Below are positions 1-8,666 of a stretch of 35,933 nt of DNA, one piece after another (within the stretch, counting starts at the first letter, position 1; each line of letters starts with the position of its first letter). Under the pieces are notes generated by a model. The model saw only the letters and a program-made list of their open reading frames with translations, did not search any database and was not told where the DNA came from. This stretch comes from Candidatus Tectimicrobiota bacterium. GTDB lineage: Bacteria; JACPSX01. A program made the translations under genes and the position numbers. Location of the stretch: positions 1,808 through 37,740 of the forward strand of contig JACPSX010000006.1 in NCBI GenBank assembly GCA_016193065.1, read 5' to 3'.

Positions 1-374
1 AGAACGGACAGGGTCGTCTGGAAGGTGTTGAGACCCACCTTGCGCCCGATCAGGTCCTTGGGCGCGCGGATTCCGGAGGCGGCGTTCACGTGGATCTGGG
101 ACTGGCTGAACAGGCGGCGCGGGAAAACCGGAATGGCGGTGAACGGCCAGCCGCGGCTGCGAGCCATGAGGTAAGAGGAGAGGGAGAGCTCGCAAATGTC
201 AAATTCCCCTCCCGGCAGCATCCGTTCGTGGCGGCTCTCCCCGTGCCTCCCCGGATGGGATTGGCCGACGTGGAGAACCTCCAGGTCGATCCCCTCGGCG
301 GTCGCGGTGCCGTCAAAGAGGGGAACGTGCCGGTCGTAGTGCGAGAGGGCCATCGATAGCTTGATGTTTACCAT
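1..374 (-). CDS. 4,5-dihydroxyphthalate decarboxylase-like / periplasmic-binding-fold protein, N-terminal part
   Basis: This is an open frame of about 124 codons that leaves the window at base 1, so the ORF track omits it. The start ATG at 374 is preceded by AGGAG at a good distance. The protein opens with VNIKLSMALSHYDRH, then has EGIDLEVL, a segment FDICELSLSSYLMARSRGWP, AIPVFPRRLFSQSQIHVN and a PKDLIGRKVG block. I recognise this series from proteins annotated as 4,5-dihydroxyphthalate decarboxylase, which share the NMT1/ABC solute-binding fold. No signal peptide is visible, so it may be cytoplasmic. It is the last gene in a minus-strand run that includes a UbiD decarboxylase and two SBPs. 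Whether it is an enzyme or a binding protein cannot be decided from the N-terminus. Confidence 0.8.
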   Translation of the reverse strand, partial: MVNIKLSMALSHYDRHVPLFDGTATAEGIDLEVLHVGQSHPGRHGESRHERMLPGGEFDICELSLSSYLMARSRGWPFTAIPVFPRRLFSQSQIHVNAASGIRAPKDLIGRKVGLNTFQTTLSV

Positions 375-412
375 GAAAACCTCCTAACCCTTCAGTTGCT
401 GAAAAGATCCTT

Positions 413-439
413 TTCGTGGTTCGACGAGCTCACCACGAA
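413..439. repeat. REP-like hairpin TTCGTGGT...ACCACGAA
   Basis: Perfect 8-bp arms TTCGTGGT/ACCACGAA enclose an 11-base loop TCGACGAGCTC. The same arms and nearly the same loop (TCGACAGGCTC) form the first hairpin inside the two larger terminal-inverted-repeat elements at 2.8 and 28.5 kb, so this is a solo core copy of that family. It lies between the molybdopterin oxidoreductase stop and the next gene. Confidence 0.75.
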
Positions 440-483
440 CGGAAGAGCATCACAAGGCTAAACATCACTCATACAGCATTCTG

Positions 484-2747
484 TCAAATCTTCTCGACTT
501 CCACCAACGTGTCGTAGAACGCGTAATTTTCCGAGGTAGGGCTCACCAGGTCATGGGTGAGGCCGTAGGGCTCTCCGTCCCGAAAATCCCGGACCCAGTA
601 CCCCTCGGAGATCACCACGACCCCGGGGCGCAAATCGGGGCTGAGCCGACACTTCAAGGTCACGCTGCCCCGCTCGTTGTAAACGCGGACGAGCTGCTCA
701 TCATCGATTCCCCTGGCTGCAGCATCGGCCGGATGGATGTCCACCACGGGCTCCGGGTCCAGTTTCTTGATCATGGGCATGTTGGCAAACGTGGAGTGGA
801 TCCGGTGGCGGCTGTGGGAGAACAGCAGGGTCAGCGGGTAGCGCTGGAAGAGAGGGTTCTGCTGGGATGCCTCGATGGGCTCACGGTAGACCGGGAGCTG
901 TGCCCCGTGCTTCACGAGCTCTTCCTTGTAGAGCTCGATCCTTCCCGACGGGGTGTCGAAGTTCAAATCCTGGAAGGCCACATAGGGCTCCGGAGGACGG
1001 TTCAGGAAAACAGCCCCCTCGCGCCGCAGGCGCTCCAGCGTCACACCTTCAAGCAGAGGGTGATCCACGGCGAGCACTTCTTCCAGGTAGTCTTCCGGGG
1101 TGTCTCGAAAGTACTCCCCGAAGCCCAGCCGGTCTGCCAGCCCGGCAAAGATTTCAAGGTCCGATTTGCTTTCCCCTTCCGGCTCGACGACCTTTTGCTG
1201 GAGCTGGAAAAAGATCCCGGGAATCAGGTCGGTCTTTTCAAAAATCGTGCAGGCCGGCAGGACGAGATCCGCCACTTCGGCGGAGGCCGTCAGGAAGTGA
1301 TCGCTGACCACGAGAAATTCAAGCTGCGGAAGGATGTCTGATATGACCCGCCCTCGGTTGGCCGCCGTTTGATTGAACAGATTCGCAGCGGACAGCCACA
1401 GAGCCTTCACCGGATAGGGGTTCCCGGTTTCAATGGCGCTCATGAGAGAGATGACATCGAGCGTTTCGGCGGACTTCCCCTGCGGAGAGCGAAAGGTCCT
1501 CAGGTTCAGCGGAACAGGGTAGGTCCCGGAATGGAGACTGATCCCGCCCCCGGGAATTCCGATGTTCCCGGTGGCGACAGCCAGGGCGGCGACGGCGCGG
1601 GCCGTATAGTCCGAATAGTACCAGCGGTCCACGCCGAAGCCGATGCGGATCGAAGAGGGCTTGCACGTGGCAAATTCGCGGGCCAGATCCCGGATGCTCT
1701 GGGCCGGAACTTCCGTAATCTCCGCGGTCCGCTCGGGAGGAAACTCCTCCGTCAGATCCCGCAAGAGTTGCAGGGCGGGCGCGCAGAGGACCGTCTCGCC
1801 GCCGGCCAGCGGCACAGGATAGCGCCCCGTAAGAGAAGGTTCCCGAGCTTGCCCATGGGGAACCGCTGTCCGGGACCGCGCGTCCCACACCATGTAGGAG
1901 ACCGACTCTTCTCCGGTGACGTCCTGCTCCCGCAGGAACCCGCCGGTCTCTTCTCTCACCAGAAATGAAGCGTTGCTGTGCCGGCTCAGGAAGGAAGAAG
2001 ACTGAAGGCCCAGCGCGAAGATTTCGCCGAGCAGGCTCAGGGCTAGGGCCCCGTCCGTGCCGGGCCGCAAGGAGATCCACGAATCGGCTCTCTTCGCCGT
2101 CACGGTCCGGTTCGGATCGACGCAGACGACCTTGGCTCCCCGGCGCCGGGCTTCCTGGAGGAACGGGTAATCCACGAAGCGGGTTTCCGCGTCGTTCCCC
2201 CCCATAGGAGGATCAGCCGGGAATTCACCGCGTCGGCATACTCGTGCCCGCCGGGGCCGAAATAGGTGGAGGCGGGGACTCCAAATGTATATTCGAGTCC
2301 CTTGGGGATGCCGTAATCCACGCCTCCCGGCCGGTTTGCCGTGCCCCCGAACAGAGCCGCAAACCGGTACAGGGCTCCTTTCGTCAGCACCCCACCGGCT
2401 CCGGACCCGGAGAAAAAGGCGACGGAGCGGGAGCCATAAACTTCGGCAATTTCCTGGAGTTTTCCGGCCAGAAGTTCAAATGCCTTTTCCCAGCCGATTC
2501 TTTCCCACTTTCCTTCCCCGCGGTCCCCGACCCTTTTCAGCGGGCATAGTATGCGGTCCTGGTGGTACTGGTACTCCAGGCGGGACATCCCCATGAGGCA
2601 GATTCTCTTGTCGTACTCAGCCCGGGGGAAAGGAGCCGCCTCGATTTGCGAAATCCGGCCGTCCTCCACGCGGGCCAGGATCCCGCAGCGCGGGCTGGCA
2701 TGACAGTTGGGATCGCAAACCGTGCGCAGGATCCGCGCCTCGCCCAT
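484..2747 (-). pseudogene. Molybdopterin-dependent oxidoreductase (DMSO reductase superfamily), split by a -1 frameshift
   Basis: Two adjacent frames are the two parts of one protein of about 755 residues. The N-terminal part (from ATG 2747, behind AGAGGGGGAATCGAG) has a [4Fe-4S]-type cysteine set C11, C15, C21 and C50, then a GSGSGAGG segment and ends at LILLWGG. The second frame (484-2205) resumes at once with GGNDAETRFVDYPFLQ and carries the rest: VDPNRTVTAKRADSW, GNIGIPGGG, ADLVLPACTIFEKTD and a C-terminal MopB domain with HSTFANMP. The break falls on a run of seven G (2198-2204 on the minus strand); eight would keep the frame. I infer a sequencing or assembly slip, a real mutation, or less likely recoding. 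No twin-arginine signal is seen, so it is probably cytoplasmic. The electron-transfer partner and substrate are unknown. The ORF-track GTG start at 2786 lies in repeat-like sequence and is less likely. Confidence 0.85.
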
Positions 2748-2807
2748 CTCGATTCCCCCTCTGCAGCCCGGGACTTTCACCCCCACCCTTCCCCTCCTCC
2801 TTCCAAG

Positions 2808-2939
2808 GAGACTGTGTCATAAGTCCGTTCATGGTTCGACAGGCTCACCACGAACGGACAAGGAGACCCGAAATTCAATCACTTAGCCGTTCGTCCTGAG
2901 ACTTGTCGAAGGGCGAACGGCGGATTGGGACACAGTCTC
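2808..2939. mobile_element. 132-bp palindromic element with 11-bp terminal inverted repeats (MITE-like), copy 1
   Basis: The ends are GAGACTGTGTC (2808-2818) and GACACAGTCTC (2929-2939), perfect inverted repeats. Inside are two hairpins: GTCCGTTCATGGT/ACCACGAACGGAC with an 11-base loop, and CCGTTCG/CGAACGG around CTGAGACTTGTCGAAG. A second near-identical copy lies at 28467-28597. There is no coding capacity. The flanks are C-rich on the left and G-rich on the right (CCCCTCCTCC, AAGGGGGAGGG), so the element sits in the tip of another palindrome. A CAAG flanks both sides if one extra T is included on the right, which could be a target duplication. Confidence 0.75.
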
Positions 2940-3017
2940 TCAAGGGGGAGGGATTCTTCACTTTCCCTCTCCCCCCGGGGGCGAGGGAATCATTACTTGG
3001 ATTTCTTGCTCACCACA

Positions 3018-3995
3018 CTAGCGCTTGCGCGCCTCCCGCACGAACGAGAAATCCACCACGTCGGAGAGGGCAACTTCCCGCTCGACTTTCTGAGCACGCT
3101 TGACCTGCTCCACCAGATTGCGGATCAACTTTTCCGGAGCCTCCCCATCGGGGCTGAAGGTCTTCACCATGAGATCGTAGCTGCCCTCGGCTACCTTACG
3201 GCTCACTTTCCACTGCTTCACGATGAAGTCCACAGACCCGCTGCGGTCCGTGCGGGATAGATCGAGGCTCTTGACAAAAGCCCGGGCCATGCGCTTCACC
3301 TGGGCCGGATTTTCGTTGATCTTTTTCACGGAAGTGGAGAGCCCCGACTGCAAGCCCTCGACGATGTCCCCGGCAAAGACCAGCTTCTTAAGACCCTGCT
3401 CCTCGGCGATGGAATCGTCCGGAAGCGTGACAATGGCCCCGTCCACCGCGCCGCCTTTGACAGAAGCAATCTTGTTGGCCTCGCTGCCCAGGGGGAGGGT
3501 GACGATGTCTTTGTCCGGGTTGAGACCGTAGTACTTCAGGATGTCCCGGGCCACAAAATCCGTCGTGGTCCGCAGGGAAGAGACGGCGATTTTCCCCCCC
3601 TTGAGATCCGTCACCTTGTTGATCCTGGGCTGGACCATCAGGACCAGAGACGATCGGATCCCGATGAAACCGATGGCCTTCAGAGGCATGCCTGAGACGG
3701 CGGAGCGGATCGTGGTTTCCGCCGAGGTGGCAAAGTCCAGCTCCCCGGCGACCATGGCCGGCAGGGAAAGAGCCGTGCGGATCTGGATCACTTCCAGGTC
3801 AAAGCCCTCGGCCTGAAAAATTTTCTTTTCCTGACCCATCAGGATGGGGAGCTGGCTCATGGCCACCACGGGAATCCCGATCCGGACCTTTTCGAGCCCC
3901 TGCGCCCATGTGAAGGCGGGACCGAGCAGGACTGAAGCAAGGAAAAAGAACGCAATTCCTTGTGTCTGCAAAAGCCTTAGCCATCTCTTCATCAT
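3018..3995 (-). CDS. ABC-type solute-binding protein (NMT1/TauA-like)
   Basis: This is a 325-residue periplasmic binding protein. The N-terminus MMKRWLRLLQ...FFFLASVLLGPAFTWA is a typical signal peptide with likely cleavage after TWA. The mature part begins LEKVRIGIPVVAMSQLP, followed by GQEKKIFQAEGFDLEVI, AGELDFATSAETTIRSA and a VTDLKGGKIAVSSL block, which is the usual order for the NMT1/SsuA-like family binding sulfonates, taurine, thiamine precursors or aromatic acids. The start has GAGGAG six bases upstream. No ABC permease or ATPase gene is present anywhere in the window. Its neighbours are a UbiD decarboxylase upstream and a molybdenum oxidoreductase downstream, so an organic acid ligand is a reasonable guess. 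The ligand cannot be read from the sequence. Confidence 0.9.
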   Translation of the reverse strand: MMKRWLRLLQTQGIAFFFLASVLLGPAFTWAQGLEKVRIGIPVVAMSQLPILMGQEKKIFQAEGFDLEVIQIRTALSLPAMVAGELDFATSAETTIRSAVSGMPLKAIGFIGIRSSLVLMVQPRINKVTDLKGGKIAVSSLRTTTDFVARDILKYYGLNPDKDIVTLPLGSEANKIASVKGGAVDGAIVTLPDDSIAEEQGLKKLVFAGDIVEGLQSGLSTSVKKINENPAQVKRMARAFVKSLDLSRTDRSGSVDFIVKQWKVSRKVAEGSYDLMVKTFSPDGEAPEKLIRNLVEQVKRAQKVEREVALSDVVDFSFVREARKR

Positions 3996-4059
3996 GATTG
4001 TCTCCTCATAAGAAGCTTCAGCGATCGGCAGCTTTCATCCTACTCTCCCTGCTTCTATT

Positions 4060-4127
4060 CGTCACCCCGGCGAAAGCCGGGGTCCAGTCTCTCCCTGCCC
4101 TGGATTCCGGCTTCCGCCGGAATGACG
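4060..4127. repeat. Paired REP-like palindromes (CGTCA-CCGG-AAAG-CCGG type)
   Basis: Two 28-bp units stand head to head. The left unit has a CCCCGGCGAAAGCCGGGG hairpin; the right unit has ATTCCGGCTTCCGCCGGAAT. Each is bounded by CGTCA on the outside and CCAG or CTGG on the inside, so the whole can fold into one larger stem. The pattern matches the widespread 'GTCATTCCGGCGAAAGCCGGAATCCAG' class of bacterial intergenic repeats. It sits between the SBP start and the UbiD stop and could act as an mRNA stabilising or processing structure. Confidence 0.75.
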
Positions 4128-4191
4128 GAAGCGGTGCGCTCCAGCTCGCCCTGGACCGAAACCTCCAAGGTCCGCTTTCAGTCCCAGACCC

Positions 4192-5817
4192 CTAGATTTT
4201 CTTCTTCTCCCGCAAAATCTCCTCGGCGATCTTGTCAAACTCTCCCCGATCGGCCATCTCGGCGTGGCGCTGGTACTTTTCAGGCCACTCCCCCCAGGAG
4301 ACCCCGTACCACGGCTCCATGGGCTTCAAGGCCGGCAACCCGATTTCTTCCCAAATCTCTCTCCCCCGGTCCATATAGGCTTTCGTGGGCAGAGACGTGG
4401 GGGTATACGGCCACTTGCGGGTGGCGTCGATCAGGATGGAGGAGTTTCCCGACAGACCCGTGCGGCTGGAAGGATATTCCTGCTCCTCCAAGGAAATTGT
4501 CCGAGGCCCCCCCGACTGGTCCGCGGTGGCGCCCCGACCCTGGATGATCTGGGTGTCCCGGTGGGGCTGGTAGCGGAAGGAGATGGCCCAGAAGACCGAC
4601 TCCAGATCCCAGGGGTCGATATCCGAATCGACGGCAATGATGATCTTGGGCCATTCGGAGGAGACGGCCAGCGCGCTGTGCAGCGCATGCCAGACGGTCC
4701 GCGGGGAAGTGCGGGTGGTGCCGATGTCCTGCAGGCGGATCACGGCCAAACGCCGGGAGCCGCCGCAGTGATGAAACGCCACGTCCTTCACCTGGGGAAT
4801 TCCGCAGGAGCTGCGCAGGAAGGAGGACATCAGAGCCTCCCGCGTCAGGTTCCCCATGACGCTCGATTCACTGGGAGGGAACTGATCCACCAGATCATGC
4901 CAGATCGGGTTCTTGCGGTGGGTGATGCAGCGCACGTGAAACCCGAAGACCATCCGGTCGATGAAAGTATATCCGGTATGCTCTCCGCTGGGCGGATCGG
5001 GAATCAGGTAGTCCGTTGGAATCTCCCCCTCGATGACGATTTCCGCACTGGCCGGCACCTCGATGTCCATGGTTTCACAGCGGACGACCTCGAGGGGCTC
5101 CCCGGCTAAGCCGCCAGCCACTTCCAGCTCGCTGACACCGTAGGGCATCTCGGTGATGCTGGTGGCCACCACCACGGGAACCGCCCCTATGACCGCCGCC
5201 ACCGGCAGCGGAAGACCGCGGGCCTTGTACTTCTGCCAGTGAACTCTGAGATCCGCCCGCGGAGAGACCCGGGCGGAGCTTTCCAGGGGACCCAGCAAGA
5301 CCCCGTTGTACGTCCCCACGTTCACCGATCCTGTGTCGGGGTCCCGGGACATCCAGCACACGGCCGTCAGACGGGGGAGCGACTCCCAGCCGTTCGTGGT
5401 CATGGGAATCGGGAACTCATGGAGGCCGCCGTGGGCCAGGAGGGTGTCCCCTTTGTGGATCTCCTCCTTGACCGGACCCGTGCTCACCCGCCGCGTGGGG
5501 ATCGGGTTCCGGTAGGCTCGGGACCAGCGCTCGATGATGGCCTGCCGCGTGGGCTCGCACTGGAGGGCCAAGGCGTATGCCTCCAGGCAGGGAGCAACCA
5601 CAGCGGAAGCGACAGAGCCCTGATAGCGCTCCCCGTGGATTCCCTTGACCTTCTCAAAGAGAAACCCGAAGCGCTGCGATTCCTCGAGCCCCCGGAATTG
5701 CCAGCGCACGACGGGATGGAGCTCGGTGTCCTTGTCGATTTCCCGGGTGATCCGGCGCAGCTTGCCGATCTCTTCGAGAGCCGCCAGAAATTCTCTCAGA
5801 TCCTTATAGTAGGCCAT
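4192..5817 (-). CDS. UbiD family decarboxylase (long form)
   Basis: This is a 541-residue member of the UbiD family, whose enzymes use prenylated FMN to decarboxylate (or carboxylate) aromatic and unsaturated acids. It begins YKDLREFLAALEEIGKLRRI and has FLFEKVKG, AVIGAVPVV, PYGVSELEVAGGL, a prFMN-site segment ASAEIVIEGEI, GEHTGYT, IIAVDSDIDPWDLESVFWA and near the end SSILIDATRKWPY, all in family order. It is about 40-60 residues longer than typical UbiD. At the place where most members read N-x-G-x-YR, this one has NVGTYNG (N171), so the arginine I take as catalytic is absent. AAGGAG precedes the ATG. No ubiX flavin prenyltransferase is in the window. It is flanked by SBP genes on both sides, probably one transcript. 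Substrate unknown. Confidence 0.9.
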   Translation of the reverse strand: MAYYKDLREFLAALEEIGKLRRITREIDKDTELHPVVRWQFRGLEESQRFGFLFEKVKGIHGERYQGSVASAVVAPCLEAYALALQCEPTRQAIIERWSRAYRNPIPTRRVSTGPVKEEIHKGDTLLAHGGLHEFPIPMTTNGWESLPRLTAVCWMSRDPDTGSVNVGTYNGVLLGPLESSARVSPRADLRVHWQKYKARGLPLPVAAVIGAVPVVVATSITEMPYGVSELEVAGGLAGEPLEVVRCETMDIEVPASAEIVIEGEIPTDYLIPDPPSGEHTGYTFIDRMVFGFHVRCITHRKNPIWHDLVDQFPPSESSVMGNLTREALMSSFLRSSCGIPQVKDVAFHHCGGSRRLAVIRLQDIGTTRTSPRTVWHALHSALAVSSEWPKIIIAVDSDIDPWDLESVFWAISFRYQPHRDTQIIQGRGATADQSGGPRTISLEEQEYPSSRTGLSGNSSILIDATRKWPYTPTSLPTKAYMDRGREIWEEIGLPALKPMEPWYGVSWGEWPEKYQRHAEMADRGEFDKIAEEILREKKKI

Positions 5818-5917
5818 ATGCTCTCCTTGTCAGACTTGTTATCTTTCCCCCCACCTGTTTGCATTCTTCGCCACGCAAAGAGAACATTCTTATTTGCCGA
5901 AAACTCCGGTCGATCTC

Positions 5918-6940
5918 TTACCGGTAAAGGTGGTCGATGAACCCTTCTTGATCCAGGCGTCTCAAGATGGAGACGTCAATCAACTGCTCCGCCCGCACTT
6001 CTTTCACCTTGGGGTTGGTCGCAGAGAGAAATTCCAAGGTGGCAGTCGTAGCGGTCATGTTTGGATAGGGCTTCTTCTCCACTTTCGGGAGGAGATCCTT
6101 GTAGGCTTCCTCCGCTTTCTTGACATCCAGGCGCAGATAACGGGTCAGGATCTTCGTCACCATCTCTTTGTTTGCCGGGTTCAGGATAAAGGCGTTGGCT
6201 TCCAGAATGCTTTTCACAATCGCCTCCGCGATCTGGGGATTTTGCCGGACATAGCTCCGCGTTGAGACCAGTGCATTGTTGATGAAGGGTACTCCCAATT
6301 GGCCCATGTCGCCCAGGAAGCTGTACTTGCCCTCTTGGAGCCGCCCGGCCACGGAATGATCGATCAGCGTGCCATCAATGCGCCCGGCAAGAAGAGCCTG
6401 CGCCCTCTGGGTTTCATTGCCGAGGGTAAGCAGGGTCACCCGGTCCCGGACCGGATCGATCCCAAAGTGCTTGAGCAGGAGAAAGGTCGCCAGGTGGGAA
6501 GAAGATCCGAAGCTGCTGATGGCCAGGGATTTTCCTTTAAAATCTTGAGGGCTCTTGATCTCCGGCTTGGCCCAGATGTCGTAGCTCAACTGATTCGTGA
6601 TCCCCAGAATCATGACGGCGTCAGCCCCGCCCGCTACCGCCGAGGCCACCGTCGTCGCCCCGGTAAAACCGGAGGGCACCGTGCCGGACACGATGGCCTG
6701 GATCATCAAGCGGCCCCCCTCGACCAAGACGATTTCCGCATCCAACCCGTACTTGCGGAAGATCCCCTGGCGCTCGGGAACCCAGAGGGCAGCAATCTCA
6801 TTGCGGATGTTAGAATGGCCGATTGTCACCTTGGTCAGAGTCCCGGTGGAACCGGAACGGAGGCCACCAACCGCCCCCGCGAGTACAACGAGGACCATCA
6901 GAGATACTTGGCTCATACGGCGCAAAAACCGCCCTTTCAT
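5918..6940 (-). CDS. ABC-type solute-binding protein (NMT1-like)
   Basis: I place the start at ATG 6940 rather than the ORF-track 7033, because GGGAGG lies about nine bases upstream and the protein then opens with a proper signal peptide (MKGRFLRRMSQVSLMVLVVL...). The mature region has KVTIGHSNIRNEIAALWV, RQGIFRKYGLDAEIVLVEGG, a serine-rich SSFGSSSHLATF that usually contacts ligand, and a C-terminal helix set typical of the family. The length is about 340 residues. The gene is directly upstream of the UbiD decarboxylase (100-bp gap) and downstream of the cupin gene on the same strand, so it probably supplies the substrate for that block. No matching permease or ATPase is in the window. Confidence 0.9.
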   Translation of the reverse strand: MKGRFLRRMSQVSLMVLVVLAGAVGGLRSGSTGTLTKVTIGHSNIRNEIAALWVPERQGIFRKYGLDAEIVLVEGGRLMIQAIVSGTVPSGFTGATTVASAVAGGADAVMILGITNQLSYDIWAKPEIKSPQDFKGKSLAISSFGSSSHLATFLLLKHFGIDPVRDRVTLLTLGNETQRAQALLAGRIDGTLIDHSVAGRLQEGKYSFLGDMGQLGVPFINNALVSTRSYVRQNPQIAEAIVKSILEANAFILNPANKEMVTKILTRYLRLDVKKAEEAYKDLLPKVEKKPYPNMTATTATLEFLSATNPKVKEVRAEQLIDVSILRRLDQEGFIDHLYR

Positions 6941-7112
6941 GGGACCCCCTCCCTTATAGGCATGTGGTGCCCGATCATTTGCGTGTAGACGGCGGGTATT
7001 ATCGTGGGGATTTAGGACCCGGTCAAGCTCCAAGTGGGCTGCTCAAAATGTGTTCCAGCAACCACGAAAGCCCAGACAAAAACCGGTCGCGGAGGGCGAG
7101 GATGGAAAGGGA

Positions 7113-8246
7113 TCAGTCCTCGGGCGACATACCGTATGGAGTACCCTCTGCCTGCAGCACTGCCTTAAACTCCCTCCGGATATGAGGGTCCTCGAGATCG
7201 AAATCGATCATGGTGCCCCCTTCCCTAATGCTGACCATAGAAAGGCTCGCGGACCCCTCGCCTGCCCCGGCCTGGAAGAATCCTACCGGGTGTTTGGCAT
7301 CTCCATACCGCAAGGCGACTACTAAGACATCTTCCTTACTAATGCACATATGTTGGTGCCACCAAGCTGTAGGAGGACTGAACAGAGAGCCGTCTTCCCA
7401 CTCGACCCTCACCACCTTATGTACGTTCCCAGACTCGTATGGCCGCAAACCTGCTACAGGCGGCCACATCAGGCTATACCCCTTGCCCTGGAGGGGCATC
7501 AAAACCGCTCCTCCCCCATGGGCGTGAGCCTTGACGTATTGCCCTGGAGCCCAGCGGGCGATGTGCCCTGACAGGACGTTTTCAACCAAGTTATAGCTCA
7601 TCACCCGGTAAGAACCGCCTTTAGTAAACTGGTCGTGAAGCAAGACTTGCTGGACGTCGGGAATAAAGTTGCAATCCAGAAACTCCCTGCGGCCGCCGTG
7701 AGCGTCACTACTCGCGGTCACCACCTCTCTTGTCTGAAAATAGTCAGGACGACCATCGTAGCGGCTGGTGAACTGGTAATCGCTCTCAAAGATGAATATC
7801 GAGTCATGGAACAGGTCCATCACAAGGGGCGCTGAGGTAGAGGCCACAGCCAGAACGGGGTCGGAGCCCTCGTTGATGAGCCGATGCTGGGCGTTCAGGG
7901 GGATACCAAAGAGCGCTCCTTTTTGCCAGCTAAAGCTCTGCCGCCGGCCGTCGTAAGTCCACACCTCAGTCGAGCCTGCACCCTCCACAATAAAGTACTG
8001 CTCCTCATACAGATGCTTCTCACGATGGAGGGCCTCCCCCTGAGGGATTTCCACCACATAGATCCCCGTCAGATACTCCTGCCCATGGAGCTGAACGAAG
8101 GTGCCTTTCCCCCCCAAGCGCTTCCACGGCTTCAACTCTAGGTCCCGCACTTGCCGAACATACCACCCCTCTACAACGGGGATTTCCTGCTCCTTCATAA
8201 ATTTGTCGTAAGCGGGATCCTGACGAGATTGCGCTTTAGAGACCAT
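7113..8246 (-). CDS. Two-cupin-domain protein, possibly a ring-cleavage dioxygenase-like enzyme
   Basis: The start at ATG 8246 has AAAGGAG eight bases upstream, giving 377 residues; the ORF-track extension to 8363 lies in A+T-rich intergenic sequence. The protein is a bicupin: a first domain with GIYVVEIPQGEALHREKHLYEEQYFIVEG and FGIPLNAQHRLIN, and a second with WAPGQYVKAHAHGGGAVLMPLQGKGYSL and PPTAWWHQH. Both cupin motifs hold histidines and a glutamate or similar that could bind a metal. The layout resembles gentisate or 1-hydroxy-2-naphthoate dioxygenase, but I cannot assign the reaction. It leads the minus-strand catabolic run and faces the TTT cluster across a divergent 420-bp gap. Codon use here is less GC-biased than in the genes below 7 kb. 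Confidence 0.8.
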   Translation of the reverse strand: MVSKAQSRQDPAYDKFMKEQEIPVVEGWYVRQVRDLELKPWKRLGGKGTFVQLHGQEYLTGIYVVEIPQGEALHREKHLYEEQYFIVEGAGSTEVWTYDGRRQSFSWQKGALFGIPLNAQHRLINEGSDPVLAVASTSAPLVMDLFHDSIFIFESDYQFTSRYDGRPDYFQTREVVTASSDAHGGRREFLDCNFIPDVQQVLLHDQFTKGGSYRVMSYNLVENVLSGHIARWAPGQYVKAHAHGGGAVLMPLQGKGYSLMWPPVAGLRPYESGNVHKVVRVEWEDGSLFSPPTAWWHQHMCISKEDVLVVALRYGDAKHPVGFFQAGAGEGSASLSMVSIREGGTMIDFDLEDPHIRREFKAVLQAEGTPYGMSPED

Positions 8247-8666
8247 TGCAGAACTCCTTTGCTTTGAACTCACATTCCAATGTAATTGACGGGCTACGAT
8301 TGTCAAGGAATCGCATTGACCGACTATAGCTCCACAGATGACAAATCGCTCGTGAGGTTCCAAAATGCGGACCCGGAGGAAGCCCTGAGTGTGTTAAATT
8401 CCCTGGGAGGAGGCACGAGTTAGCCACAGAGAATGCAAATGCATCATCCAAATAAGCAATTTGACTCATTTCATATCCACCCATAATTGTGCTATCTAAC
8501 GCAAAATTCGTAACAAAATGTACAAACAGAGAGTGACACTTTCGCAAGCCCCGGCCGGGTTCAAACTGAGTGCAGGTCTGTAAATTCTCAAGAATGTGGC
8601 GCTAGCCGAATTAGGAAATAGTCTCAGGTGCTTTTTCCCCATGCTTAAGAAAAAGGAGGTAGCCTG
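8247..8666. other. Divergent intergenic region between the cupin and tctC1 genes
   Basis: This 420-bp stretch is A+T-richer than its surroundings and has no convincing gene; the 103-aa minus-strand ORF (8236-8547) overlaps the cupin start and looks spurious. It should carry both divergent promoters. A candidate for the minus strand is listed separately. For the plus strand I see only a weak TTGACT (8461) with CATAAT (8482) at a short 15-base spacing. The last 70 bases (from GTGGCG at 8596) resemble the sequence before tctC3 (from 13268), so the duplicated unit included upstream DNA. Confidence 0.6.
8279..8306 (-). promoter_or_regulatory. Candidate sigma-70 promoter for the cupin gene
   Basis: On the minus strand a perfect TTGACA (8301-8306) is followed after 16 bases by TACATT (8279-8284), four of six matches to TATAAT. 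The predicted transcript would begin about 25 bases before the cupin ATG, leaving room for its AAAGGAG ribosome site. The call rests on pattern matching only. Confidence 0.4.

Noticed and set aside
8236-8547. 103-aa minus-strand ORF between the cupin and tctC1 genes
   Set aside because: It overlaps the cupin ribosome site and start, has no recognisable domain, and no good ribosome site of its own was seen.
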